This document shows positions 28,280 to 35,611 of a DNA stretch of 64,000 bases, piece by piece; position 1 is the first letter of the stretch, and each line of letters starts with the position of its first letter. This DNA comes from CAVVUC01 sp963751395 (lineage in GTDB: Bacteria; Verrucomicrobiota; Verrucomicrobiia; Chthoniobacterales; Chthoniobacteraceae). Position numbers and translations under genes: made by a program. The stretch spans positions 434,001 through 498,000 of the forward strand of contig CAVVUC010000002.1 of assembly GCA_963751395.1 (NCBI GenBank), read 5' to 3'. A model generated the notes under the pieces. The model saw only the letters and a list, made by a program, of their open reading frames with translations, had not been told where the DNA came from and ran no database searches.

Positions 28280-29452
28280 ATGTCTGATGTTTCATGTTCG
28301 CCCGGCAGCAGCGGCCCACTCGAAGGTCTGCTCGTTCTCGATTTCAGTCAGTTCCTCGCCGGCCCGAGTGCGGCGATGCGTCTCGCCGATCTTGGGGCGC
28401 GCGTCATCAAAATTGAGCGCCCTGGAACGGGCGACATCTGCCGCCAGCTTTACATCACCAACTTGAAGCTCGACGGCGACAGCACGCTCTTTCATTCGAT
28501 CAACCGCAACAAGCACAGCTTCGCCGCGGATTTGAAAAACCCGGAGCATCTGGTGCAGGTGAAAGAACTCATCGCCCGCGCGGACGTGCTCATTCAGAAC
28601 TTCCGGCCCGGCGTCATGGAACGCATCGGTCTCGGTTACGACGACGTGGTGAAGCTCAACCCGAAGCTGGTGTATGGCATTGTCACCGGCTACGGCGCGA
28701 GCGGACCATGGGCCGGCCTGCCGGGGCAGGATTTGCTCGCCCAGAGCCGGAGCGGGTTGGTGTGGCTGAGCGGCGATGCGGATCGCCCGCCGACTCCGAT
28801 GGGCCTCGCCGTCTGCGATCTCGCAGCGAGCGCGCACCTGGTGCAGGGCATCCTCGCCTGCCTTGTGCGGCGCGGCGCCACGGGCCAGGGGGGGAAAGTC
28901 GAGGTGTCGCTGCTCGAATCCATCCTCGACATGCAATTCGAGCTGACCTCGACGTTTCTGAACGACGGCGGAAAACTGCCCGAGCGCAGCACTGTCAACA
29001 ACGGCCACGCCTACCTTGGCGCGCCCTACGGGATCTACGCGACCGCCGACGGTTTCCTCGCGCTGGCGATGGGCTCGGTGCTGAAGCTGGCGGACCTGCT
29101 TGAACTCCCCGCGCTCGCCGCTTACACCGATCCGGACAGTTGGTTCACCGAGCGCGACGAGATCAAGGCGCTCATCCGCGAACATCTCAAGCACCGCCCG
29201 ACGCAATACTGGCTCGACAGGCTCGTTCCGGCTGATTACTGGTGCGCCGAAGTGCTGACCTGGCGCGAACTATTTGCTCATGCCGCTTTTGCGGAACTGG
29301 ACTGGGTGATGGAAGTCCAGCGCGAAGACGGTCCGTCGATGAAGACGACGCGCTGTCCGATCACGATCGACGGCGTGCGTTCCAGGTCGCGTCTCGGCGC
29401 GCCGCGCATCGGCCAGCACACCGACCGCATCAAGAAAGAGTTTGGCATCTGA
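28280..29452 (+). CDS. CaiB/BaiF (class III) CoA-transferase
   Basis: A 390-residue protein. It begins after a short flexible leader with LLVLDFSQFLAGPSAAMRLADLGARVIKIE (written here in parts: LDFSQFLAGP, LADLGARVIKIERPG), the hallmark N-terminus of the family. RNKHSFAADLK, QNFRPGVMERIG and the active-site Asp151 in GQDLLAQSRSG follow. Such enzymes move CoA between carboxylic acids. It sits between two MaoC genes, suggesting that an organic acid is activated as its CoA ester, hydrated and released. Cytoplasmic; 13 bases separate it from the gene before. Confidence 0.92.
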   Translation: MSDVSCSPGSSGPLEGLLVLDFSQFLAGPSAAMRLADLGARVIKIERPGTGDICRQLYITNLKLDGDSTLFHSINRNKHSFAADLKNPEHLVQVKELIARADVLIQNFRPGVMERIGLGYDDVVKLNPKLVYGIVTGYGASGPWAGLPGQDLLAQSRSGLVWLSGDADRPPTPMGLAVCDLAASAHLVQGILACLVRRGATGQGGKVEVSLLESILDMQFELTSTFLNDGGKLPERSTVNNGHAYLGAPYGIYATADGFLALAMGSVLKLADLLELPALAAYTDPDSWFTERDEIKALIREHLKHRPTQYWLDRLVPADYWCAEVLTWRELFAHAAFAELDWVMEVQREDGPSMKTTRCPITIDGVRSRSRLGAPRIGQHTDRIKKEFGI

Positions 29453-29465
29453 ATCCCTCAACCTC

Positions 29466-29987
29466 ATGAAAAATCCAAATCCCGATCCCGCGAAACACAA
29501 GGAAATCCCAATCTGGAACGCCGAAGACTGGTTCTACGAGGACATCGTCATCGGCAAACGGCTCCGCTCAATCCGGCGCACGATCTCCGAAGGCGAGAGC
29601 ATGCAGTTCAACGGACTCGTGCTCGACATGCATCCGTATGTCGCCGACGAAATTTTTGCGAAGACCGAAGGCATCTTCGGCCGGCGGTTGGTGGCAGGCG
29701 CAATGGTCTTCAGCGTCGGGCTCGGTCTTGTGGCGACGAACTGCGTGAACGCGTTCAGCTACGGCTACGACAGGCTGCGGTTCATCAAGCCGGTGTTTAT
29801 CGGCGACACGCTTTACACCATCAAGACCGATCTGGAGAAGGCCCCGAAATACAAAGACATGGGCATCTACCGGGCGAGCTACGAGGTGTTCAAGAACGAA
29901 GGCGAACTCGTGCTCTACTGTGAACACTTGCAGACGGTGAAGTATCGGAACCCGGCGGCGTTTGCGGACCAGGTCGAAAAGAAATAG
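29466..29987 (+). CDS. MaoC-like hot-dog protein lacking the catalytic His
   Basis: A 173-residue relative of the MaoC protein at 27378; both contain FSYGYDRLRFIKPVFIGDT. In the catalytic region Asp54 is kept (LDMHPYVAD) but the position five residues later, normally His, is Val59. It may therefore not hydrate on its own and could pair with the complete MaoC protein, as in heteromeric hydratases known from steroid catabolism. Start chosen at 29466 (MKNPNPDPAK); an upstream in-frame start overlaps the CoA-transferase. Cytoplasmic. Confidence 0.85.
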   Translation: MKNPNPDPAKHKEIPIWNAEDWFYEDIVIGKRLRSIRRTISEGESMQFNGLVLDMHPYVADEIFAKTEGIFGRRLVAGAMVFSVGLGLVATNCVNAFSYGYDRLRFIKPVFIGDTLYTIKTDLEKAPKYKDMGIYRASYEVFKNEGELVLYCEHLQTVKYRNPAAFADQVEKK

Positions 29988-29991
29988 TCCG

Positions 29992-30360
29992 ATGACCGCC
30001 CCCAACCCGCTCCCCCGCCCGGCCCACCACGCCGTCGGCGCATTCTTTGCGGCCATCTGCTGCACGCCGCAGAAGCGCGCCAACAGCCGGTCGTGGCGCG
30101 CGGGCATTCCCGCGCTGAACCGCAGCCTTTCTCCTCGACGATTATCTGGCCGCGTCGCAGGGGACCGGCATCGAGAAAGCCGTGTTTCTCGAAGGTGACG
30201 TGGACGCACCGCACGCGCTGGCCGGGGCGCGGCACAGCGACCGGCCGGTGTGCGTTCCGACTTCGACGCTGCGCGGTTGGGTGGGGATTGTCCGCCGAAC
30301 TGATTGTCGGCGAACCCGAGGAGCCCCAGGCCCGGCTCCTTTCTCAAAATGCGCTGCGCA
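29992..30360 (+). pseudogene. Amidohydrolase-family remnant
   Basis: From ATG 29992 the frame reads through Pro-rich sequence into PQKRANSRSWRAGIPALNRS, then by a +1 shift near 30130 into FLLDDYLAASQGTGIEKAVFLEGDVDAPH (quoted here in pieces: LLDDYLAASQGTGIEKAVF, LEGDVDAPHALAGARH). That second part matches the helix-strand following the metal site of amidohydrolase-2 type TIM-barrel enzymes. The His metal motif expected near the N-terminus and everything after about 30235 are missing. It is therefore a deleted and shifted relic. Its place before the aldolase suggests the ancestral operon encoded a lactonase or hydrolase here. Confidence 0.6.
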
Positions 30361-30408
30361 TTTACAGGCTCGAACCATGAGCGGGGAACCGTGTAGATTA
30401 TTCAATCC

Positions 30409-31425
30409 ATGAGCGCCATCACCGGTATTTTTGTCCCGAACATCGTTCCTTACGACGCGCAGGGGCGCATCAACGAGCACGAACTCCGCCGCATCATCCA
30501 GTGGCTCCGATCGAAGGGGATCACCGGCTTTTATCCGAACGGCAGCATGGGGGAGTTCATCCGGCTCAGTTACGAGGAGCGCAAACGCGTGGTGACGATC
30601 GTGGCCGAGGAATGCAGCGGCCCGGCGACGATCCTCGCGGGCGCGGCGGAGCCGAACGTCGATCTGGTTCTCGAGATGTGCGCCTACTGCGCCGACCTCG
30701 GCTGCCGGGCGGTTTCGATCACCGGGCCGTATTACTACAAGCTCACGCAGGAGAGCATCGAGGAATACTTCCGCGAGCTCGCGTCGAAATCGCCGATCGA
30801 CATCGTTATCTACAACATCCCGGTTTTCGCGAATGAAATCAGCGTGCCCGTCTTGAAACGACTCGCGCTTGACTGCCCGCGCATCGTCGGGACGAAGGAC
30901 ACCTCGAAGGACATGGGCCGGTTCCAGCAGGTGCTGCACGAGATCAAGAGCCAGCGGCCGGATTTCTCGGTGTTGATCGGCTGGGAGGAACTGCTGTGCG
31001 CCAGCCTGTTCATGGGCGCGGACGGCGGCACGCTCTCGAGCGGCGGCGTTGTGCCCGAGGTGATCCTGAAGATCTACAACGAGGCCTGCGCCGGCAACTG
31101 GGCCGAGGCGAAGCGCGTGCAGTTCAAGCTACTCGACTTGTTTTCACTCATGGTGAATGCGCCCAATTTTCCCGAGGGTTTCCGAGCGGGATACGAGCTG
31201 CGCGGTTTCCAGGCCGGACATGCCCGGTTCCCGCTTTCGCAAAAAGAAGAGGCCGCGATCGAGGAGATGCGCGCGCGCCTTGCCTGCGTCCTCGCCGACG
31301 CCGGTTTTGCCGAGGCCGCGCGTTCGTGCTGCCGCGCCACCGGAGCTGTCGGGCCTGCCGCCGATTCGCTGCGGGTGACTGTTGAAGAAATCGTGCGGCG
31401 TGTCGTTCAGTCCATCCAGACATGA
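30409..31425 (+). CDS. DapA-family pyruvate aldolase with C-terminal encapsulation-peptide-like helix
   Basis: A 338-residue class I aldolase of the dihydrodipicolinate synthase / N-acetylneuraminate lyase family. Schiff-base Lys163 is in VGTKDTSKD, Tyr135 in YNIPV, and the pyruvate-binding loop is GSMGEF. Family members make or split 2-keto acids with pyruvate. Beside fuconate dehydratase, cleavage of 2-keto-3-deoxy-fuconate to pyruvate and lactaldehyde is the obvious hypothesis. The family normally ends near residue 295; here about 40 extra residues follow: an Ala/Gly/Pro-rich linker and the amphipathic segment VTVEEIVRRVVQSI. Such a linker-plus-helix is how cargo is tagged for bacterial microcompartments. 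The stop overlaps the start of the shell-protein gene (ATGA at 31422). Confidence 0.88.
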   Translation: MSAITGIFVPNIVPYDAQGRINEHELRRIIQWLRSKGITGFYPNGSMGEFIRLSYEERKRVVTIVAEECSGPATILAGAAEPNVDLVLEMCAYCADLGCRAVSITGPYYYKLTQESIEEYFRELASKSPIDIVIYNIPVFANEISVPVLKRLALDCPRIVGTKDTSKDMGRFQQVLHEIKSQRPDFSVLIGWEELLCASLFMGADGGTLSSGGVVPEVILKIYNEACAGNWAEAKRVQFKLLDLFSLMVNAPNFPEGFRAGYELRGFQAGHARFPLSQKEEAAIEEMRARLACVLADAGFAEAARSCCRATGAVGPAADSLRVTVEEIVRRVVQSIQT

Positions 31426-32063
31426 CCACTTCGTCACGGCGCTCATTTTCGCTGGGGCACATCGAGGTGAAATTCCTCAGCATCTCGGCCATGGTCGCCA
31501 ACGCGGCGCTCAAGGCTGCCAACGTCGAGTTGCTCGGCTTCGAGCCAACGGGCGGCGAGGAAGTGCTCATCCGTTTGCGGGGCGATACCGGCGCGGTCGA
31601 GGCCGCGATTGAGGCGGCGGATCGCGCAGCCAGGGCGCTCCATTCGTCGCTGGCATCGAGCAGCCTCATCGCATCGCCCGTGGAAGGACTTTCCCTCGCC
31701 ACGGATCAACCCAACTCCATCAACCCGCTTTACGGCGGCCGCGAGTATTTGCTGCCGTCCGATTATCCAAGAACCAACACCATGAAAACCAACACCGCAC
31801 AAGCCATCGGAATCCTGGAAACCCAGGGCCTCACGGCCATCCTCCAAGCCACCGACGTCATGCTGAAAGCCGCCGACGTGGAACTGGTTGGCAAAGAAAA
31901 AATCGGAGCCGCCTACGTGACGATCATCATCAAAGGCAACGTCGCCGCCGTGACGGCTGCGATTGCCGCCGGCAGCAACGCCGTCGGCAGCCTCGGCAAA
32001 TTGATTGCCGCGCAGGTGATCGCGCGTCCACACGCGGACCTGCTCGCGCTATTGCCGAAGTAA
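31422..32063 (+). CDS. Bacterial microcompartment shell protein, two BMC domains
   Basis: A 213-residue protein with two BMC folds. Domain 1 (about residues 10-90) has AALKAANVELLGFE and GDTGAVEAAIEAADRAA. Domain 2 (about 125-213) has AIGILETQGLTAILQATDVMLKAADVELVGKE (in parts: AIGILETQGL, KAADVELVG), GNVAAVTAAIAAG and ARPHADLLALLP. A 30-residue linker with NPLYGGREYLLP joins them. Tandem-domain (BMC-T) proteins of this size form pseudohexameric trimers in shell facets. Domain 2 alone begins with a Met at 31782 and would be a normal single-domain shell protein, so either a true fusion or two genes with a lost stop codon. No pentameric vertex protein is in the window. It directly follows the tagged aldolase. 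Confidence 0.9.
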   Translation: MTTSSRRSFSLGHIEVKFLSISAMVANAALKAANVELLGFEPTGGEEVLIRLRGDTGAVEAAIEAADRAARALHSSLASSSLIASPVEGLSLATDQPNSINPLYGGREYLLPSDYPRTNTMKTNTAQAIGILETQGLTAILQATDVMLKAADVELVGKEKIGAAYVTIIIKGNVAAVTAAIAAGSNAVGSLGKLIAAQVIARPHADLLALLPK

Positions 32064-32458
32064 AGACACTTCTACGACTTCCACAGTCCGAGGGCAGGAA
32101 TCCGAACCAGCCTTCTTATTCATGATCTTGCTCTTGGTGCGCCCGTGAAGCGGGCGTCAACGCGGGTGGAAGTCCCGCCGGTGCAATTAGACGGTTCAGC
32201 ACCGCAGACCGTGCCAACTGCGTCGCCGCGAGGCGGGGTGGGGAGCAGGCATGGAGTCGAACCGGCAGGTCGCAATGCACAGATGAACCACATAAATGAG
32301 CCTCGAAAAACACTCCCGGCAGCCGAGCCTCTCAAGAGTGGGCGAAGGCCGCAGAGTCGAGACCCAGACCAACCGTCGTGGGTTTTGACAATGGACCGGC
32401 GGGGTCTGCGTGGGCGACATGTCGCGGAGTGACGCGCGGGTAAACGGGGAGATCTGTC

Positions 32459-33943
32459 ATGGCGGGTAAGCAAGACTCAACTGGCGGCACAACCCCAACA
32501 AAGGGGAAGGCCGTGCAGGCCAGGACAGAAGTCGGAGGCGTTCGTAGTAGTGATAATCCCGTGCCGGACCTCTGGTTCGGGCAACCCGCGGGGGAGCGAA
32601 GGGACGCCACTTGTTCCGCAGGAGCGAAGCGCAGGGAAGGACGTGGTGACGGCCCGCGAGGGCTACCAGCACCCGAGAAAGTCCGGCAACTGCAAATCAC
32701 CCTGTATCGGAAAGCGAAGTCCAAGCCGGAATACCGGTTCTGGAGTCTATATGGAGAAGTGCAACGCGCCAACGTGCTGGCAGCAGCTTGGCGGCGCGTG
32801 AAAGCGAATGCAGGAGCGGCGGGGGTGGATGGAGTGAGCATCGAGGAACTCGCCGCCGATGCGCAGGTGGAAGCCGCGTGGCTGAACGCGCTGCAAGAGG
32901 AGCTTCACTGCAAAACGTACCGGCCCGCGCCGGTGCGCAGGGTGAAGATTCCCAAAGCCAGTGGAGGGTTTCGTGGGTTGGGGATTCCCACGGTGAAAGA
33001 CCGCGTGGTGCAGATGGCGGTGTATCTGGTGCTGATGCCGATCTTCGAGGCGGACTTCCATCCGCGCTCCTTCGGTTTTCGGCCCGGACGGGGCGCCCAC
33101 CAGGCGGTGGAGGTAATCCGGGAGGCATTGCGCATGGGCAAGACCGAGGTGGTCGATGCCGATCTGGGGCAATACTTCGACACGATCCCGCATCGGAAGC
33201 TGATGCGGCAGGTGGCCCGGCGGGTGAGCGACGGGATGATCCTGAAACTCATCAAAGCCTGGCTGCGCGCGCCGATCGTCGAGGAAGAGCAAGGCGGAGG
33301 CCGGAGGATGAAGGCCAACCCCTGTGGCACCCCGCAGGGCGGCGTCATCTCTCCCTTGCTGGCCAACATCTACCTTCATCCGCTGGATGAGGGCGTGAAT
33401 GAATGCCGGCAAAAGCCGCGGATGGTGCGGTATGCGGACGATCTGGTGATCCTCTGTCGGCCCGGAGAAGGAGAGGGGATGAAGGAGCGGCTGGCTCGGT
33501 GGCTGCAAAGCCGGGGGCTGGCCCTGAACGAAACCAAGACCCGAGTGCTCCAGAGCTGCGCGAGCGGCTTTGAGTTCCTGGGTTTCACCTTCCGCTGGCA
33601 GCAGTCGAAGAAGGGAACGCCGTATGTGCATACCGAGCCGAGCGCCGGCGCAGAGCAGGCGCTCCGGGACCGGGTGCGTGAACTCACCCGGCGTCCCACC
33701 ACCTGGAGAGCGACTGGCGAGGTTGTGCGCGAGATCAACCAAGTGACCCGTGGCTGGAGCAACTACTTTGCTTTGGCCCACCACCACCGGAGCTTCGGGC
33801 AGATGAATCACTTCATCGCCCACCGGCTGCGGCAATGGTTATGGCGCAAGCACGGGAATCCCTCGGGGAAATACCAGCGCTGGCCGGACCGCGAACTCTT
33901 CACCACGTATGGACTCTATCACCTGCCGGCGACGCTGGCGTAA
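32459..33943 (+). CDS. ltrA: Group II intron reverse transcriptase/maturase
   Basis: A 494-residue protein. Reverse-transcriptase blocks run from about residue 95: GVDGVSIEEL, RRVKIPKASGGFRGLGIPTV (quoted in parts: VKIPKASGGFRGLGI), FRPGRGAHQAVEV, VVDADLGQYFDTI, NPCGTPQGGVISPLLANIYL (core GTPQGGVISP) and the catalytic YADD in MVRYADDLVIL. The maturase (GIIM/X) domain follows, with GWSNYFALAHH. The protein stops soon after (LYHLPATLA) with no DNA-endonuclease domain. It promotes splicing of the host intron and its mobility by reverse transcription. Confidence 0.95.
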   Translation: MAGKQDSTGGTTPTKGKAVQARTEVGGVRSSDNPVPDLWFGQPAGERRDATCSAGAKRREGRGDGPRGLPAPEKVRQLQITLYRKAKSKPEYRFWSLYGEVQRANVLAAAWRRVKANAGAAGVDGVSIEELAADAQVEAAWLNALQEELHCKTYRPAPVRRVKIPKASGGFRGLGIPTVKDRVVQMAVYLVLMPIFEADFHPRSFGFRPGRGAHQAVEVIREALRMGKTEVVDADLGQYFDTIPHRKLMRQVARRVSDGMILKLIKAWLRAPIVEEEQGGGRRMKANPCGTPQGGVISPLLANIYLHPLDEGVNECRQKPRMVRYADDLVILCRPGEGEGMKERLARWLQSRGLALNETKTRVLQSCASGFEFLGFTFRWQQSKKGTPYVHTEPSAGAEQALRDRVRELTRRPTTWRATGEVVREINQVTRGWSNYFALAHHHRSFGQMNHFIAHRLRQWLWRKHGNPSGKYQRWPDRELFTTYGLYHLPATLA

Positions 33944-33972
33944 GACATCGCAAACCGACAAAGGAACTCGGA

Positions 33973-34005
33973 AAGCCGGATGCGGGAAAACCGCCCGTCC
34001 GGTTT
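33973..34005 (+). ncRNA. Group II intron domain V
   Basis: A 33-base hairpin with the catalytic AGC at its base, AGCCGGA pairing with TCCGGTT, and an upper stem GCGG/CCGC closed by a GAAAA loop. Its position 30 bases after the maturase stop and before the domain VI stem fits a functional intron core. Confidence 0.8.
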
Positions 34006-34306
34006 GATGAGGGGCGGGAAGCAGACGGTCACTGGCCCGCGGGCCTCTCAATCCGTCGCTTCCCGCCTACTCTACATCTTAATCCTGCCCCTCGTTCTTG
34101 GAGAAAGAGCACGAGCAGGAGCAAGAATAAGATAAAGAGCAAATGCTTCCTGCAACCTGATTGTGTAAGTCATATTACAGCGCACAGGGCGTTTGGCTTG
34201 AGGAACGGAGAAGCTGATAAACAGAGGGAAGAAGAAAGAGCTAAACAAATGGCCGCGCAAATGATGAATTACGGTGGTGAACAACACTTCGAAAACATTT
34301 GCGGAC

Positions 34307-35365
34307 ATGCATGAGAACAAAGGTGCGGGGCTGGAAGTCAAGGTGGCGCATTCGGCGACGGACTGGCGAAGGGCGAAAGAGGCGCTTGGAAGAGAGCATG
34401 GGCTGGGAGCTGGAAGCGAGGCTGGCGACCGGCTCTGCCAGTTGGTGATGGAGGAAGGGAAATTGGCCGCGGTGCTGGTGTGGTGCGCGGCGGCGTGGCA
34501 TTTGAAAGACCGGGACGAGGCGGTTGGGTGGGATGCGGTGACGCGCTCGGAGCGACTGAAGCTGGTGGTGCAACTGCGTCGCTTCCTTGTCCTGGAGGAG
34601 GCAAGGAGACCGAATCTGGCCTCGCGATGCCTTGGGGCCGGGATGCGGGAACTGGTCGGGCAATGGGAGCAGGAGCACGGTTACCGTCCACTTCTGGCGG
34701 AGAGTTTCAGCGATCCGGAAAGCCATGCGGGCACCGTTTATAAAGCCACGAACTGGACGCAGGCCGGGACGACGAAGGGATTTTCCCAAGACCACACCGA
34801 TTATTACATTGCCAACGGGAGGCCAAAGAAGTTGTGGCTGAAGCCACTGGCAACCAAAGCCTGTGAGTTGATGTGTGCGTGGGAGCTGCCGGAAGCCTGC
34901 AAAGGCGCCCTGGTTGGGCGCGGGGGAGCGCGCAGTGCGCTCAAGAATGCCGGGCTCAAAAGCCTGCGCGACGCTTTTGATGAAGTGCCCGATCCGCGCC
35001 ATCCCAAGAGCCGGCGCCACCGCCTCTCTGCGATGCTGGCCCTGATCGGCCTCGGGCTGCTGATGGGAGCGCGCGACGTGCTTGATATCTGGAGGAAAGT
35101 GGCCTGCCTTTCCCAGAGCCAGAGAGAAGCCATCGGGTTGCGGGTGCGCGACAAGCAGAGCAGACGCCTGAAGATGCCCGGCTACGATGCGCTCAACGAT
35201 TTGCTCGCCGCCGTCGATCCGGGCGCCCATGCCCGTGCTCTCACTGCCTGGTTGCAGGCCAGCGCCGGGGTCCTGCCCCGGAGTCTTGCCCTGGATGGCA
35301 AAAGTGTCGGCGATGGGCGCTGCGGCATGATCGGCTTTTGCGGGCCGATCATGTGCTGGTGGTAG
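34307..35365 (+). pseudogene. Truncated ISAs1-type transposase with DruA (DUF4338) N-terminus
   Basis: Start ambiguous: GTG at 34274 or ATG 34307 (MHENKGAG). The first 190 residues follow the DUF4338/DruA pattern: LVMEEGKLAAVLVWCAAAW, DRDEAVGWD, RRFLVLEEARRPNLASR, GYRPLLAESFSDPE, GTVYKATNW. An ISAs1 transposase N-terminus follows, with LRDAFDEVPDPRHPKSRRHRL (core EVPDPRHPKSRRH), and finally SLALDGKSVGDGR, which holds the first catalytic Asp. The protein then ends abruptly (IMCWW) where about 200 residues with the other catalytic residues should be. It is a broken insertion sequence; the hairpin at 35356 marks the break. Confidence 0.85.
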
Positions 35366-35377
35366 TTTTACCACCAG
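35356..35377 (+). terminator. Short perfect hairpin at the transposase break
   Basis: CTGGTGGTA, loop GTTT, TACCACCAG: a nine-base-pair perfect stem that contains the transposase stop codon. No U-rich tail follows, so it may be a transposon-end hairpin rather than a terminator. Confidence 0.35.
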
Positions 35378-35396
35378 TTATTTTCAGACAACTATG

Positions 35397-35523
35397 GATG
35401 TTCTCGGACGCCTCGGACGGCATTTCACAAGTCGTAATAGGAAAGAACAGCCACCGCCTTCCCCTGTTCCAAAATTTCCCCGGTAGGACTTGAAAACAGG
35501 CGTCCGAGGTGTCCGAGAACATC
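35397..35523. repeat. MITE-like element with 23-bp inverted ends
   Basis: A 127-base stretch bounded by inverted repeats at 35397-35419 and 35501-35523 that match at 22 of 23 positions (GATGTTCTCGGAC, then G or A, then CCTCGGACG). It contains no credible gene. Its position next to a broken transposase suggests a non-autonomous element, though I see no clear target-site duplication. Confidence 0.55.
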
Positions 35524-35611
35524 TTTGCACGTTTGGACTGCGTTTTTCGGTGCCGAGAGGTTGGATTTAATTTTGGGTGTCTCCTCAAGGAGACAGCCAT
35601 TCAATCCAGCA

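Larger units (their letters stand above)
32137..34075 (+). mobile_element. Group II intron
   Basis: The element begins with GTGCG at 32137, the 5' consensus of bacterial group II introns, and contains a full-length reverse transcriptase/maturase frame. Domain V lies at 33973-34005, followed by a domain VI hairpin (GGCGGGAAGC... GCTTCCCGCC) and a 3' end at TCTAC. The boundaries are supported by the flanks: joining 32136 to 34076 restores an imperfect palindrome whose other arm is at 34105-34140. The encoded protein lacks an HNH endonuclease region. Insertion in a hairpin and lack of endonuclease both fit the group IIC habit, though I cannot type it firmly. It sits about 70 bases after the shell-protein gene. 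Confidence 0.85.

Noticed and set aside
30409..31425. Lysine-biosynthesis dihydrodipicolinate synthase (DapA proper)
   Set aside because: Operon context, C-terminal extension and neighbours point to a catabolic aldolase of the same family. The family motifs alone do not separate the two, so no dapA symbol is given.
32459..32700. Separate gene for the N-terminal low-complexity part of the maturase
   Set aside because: It is in frame with the reverse transcriptase and has no own stop; probably intron structure read through as protein.
27835..33943. Diversity-generating retroelement (four-helix-bundle protein plus reverse transcriptase)
   Set aside because: The reverse transcriptase has a maturase domain and a group II intron domain V, and lies four kilobases away. 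No template/variable repeat pair with adenine-directed changes was seen.
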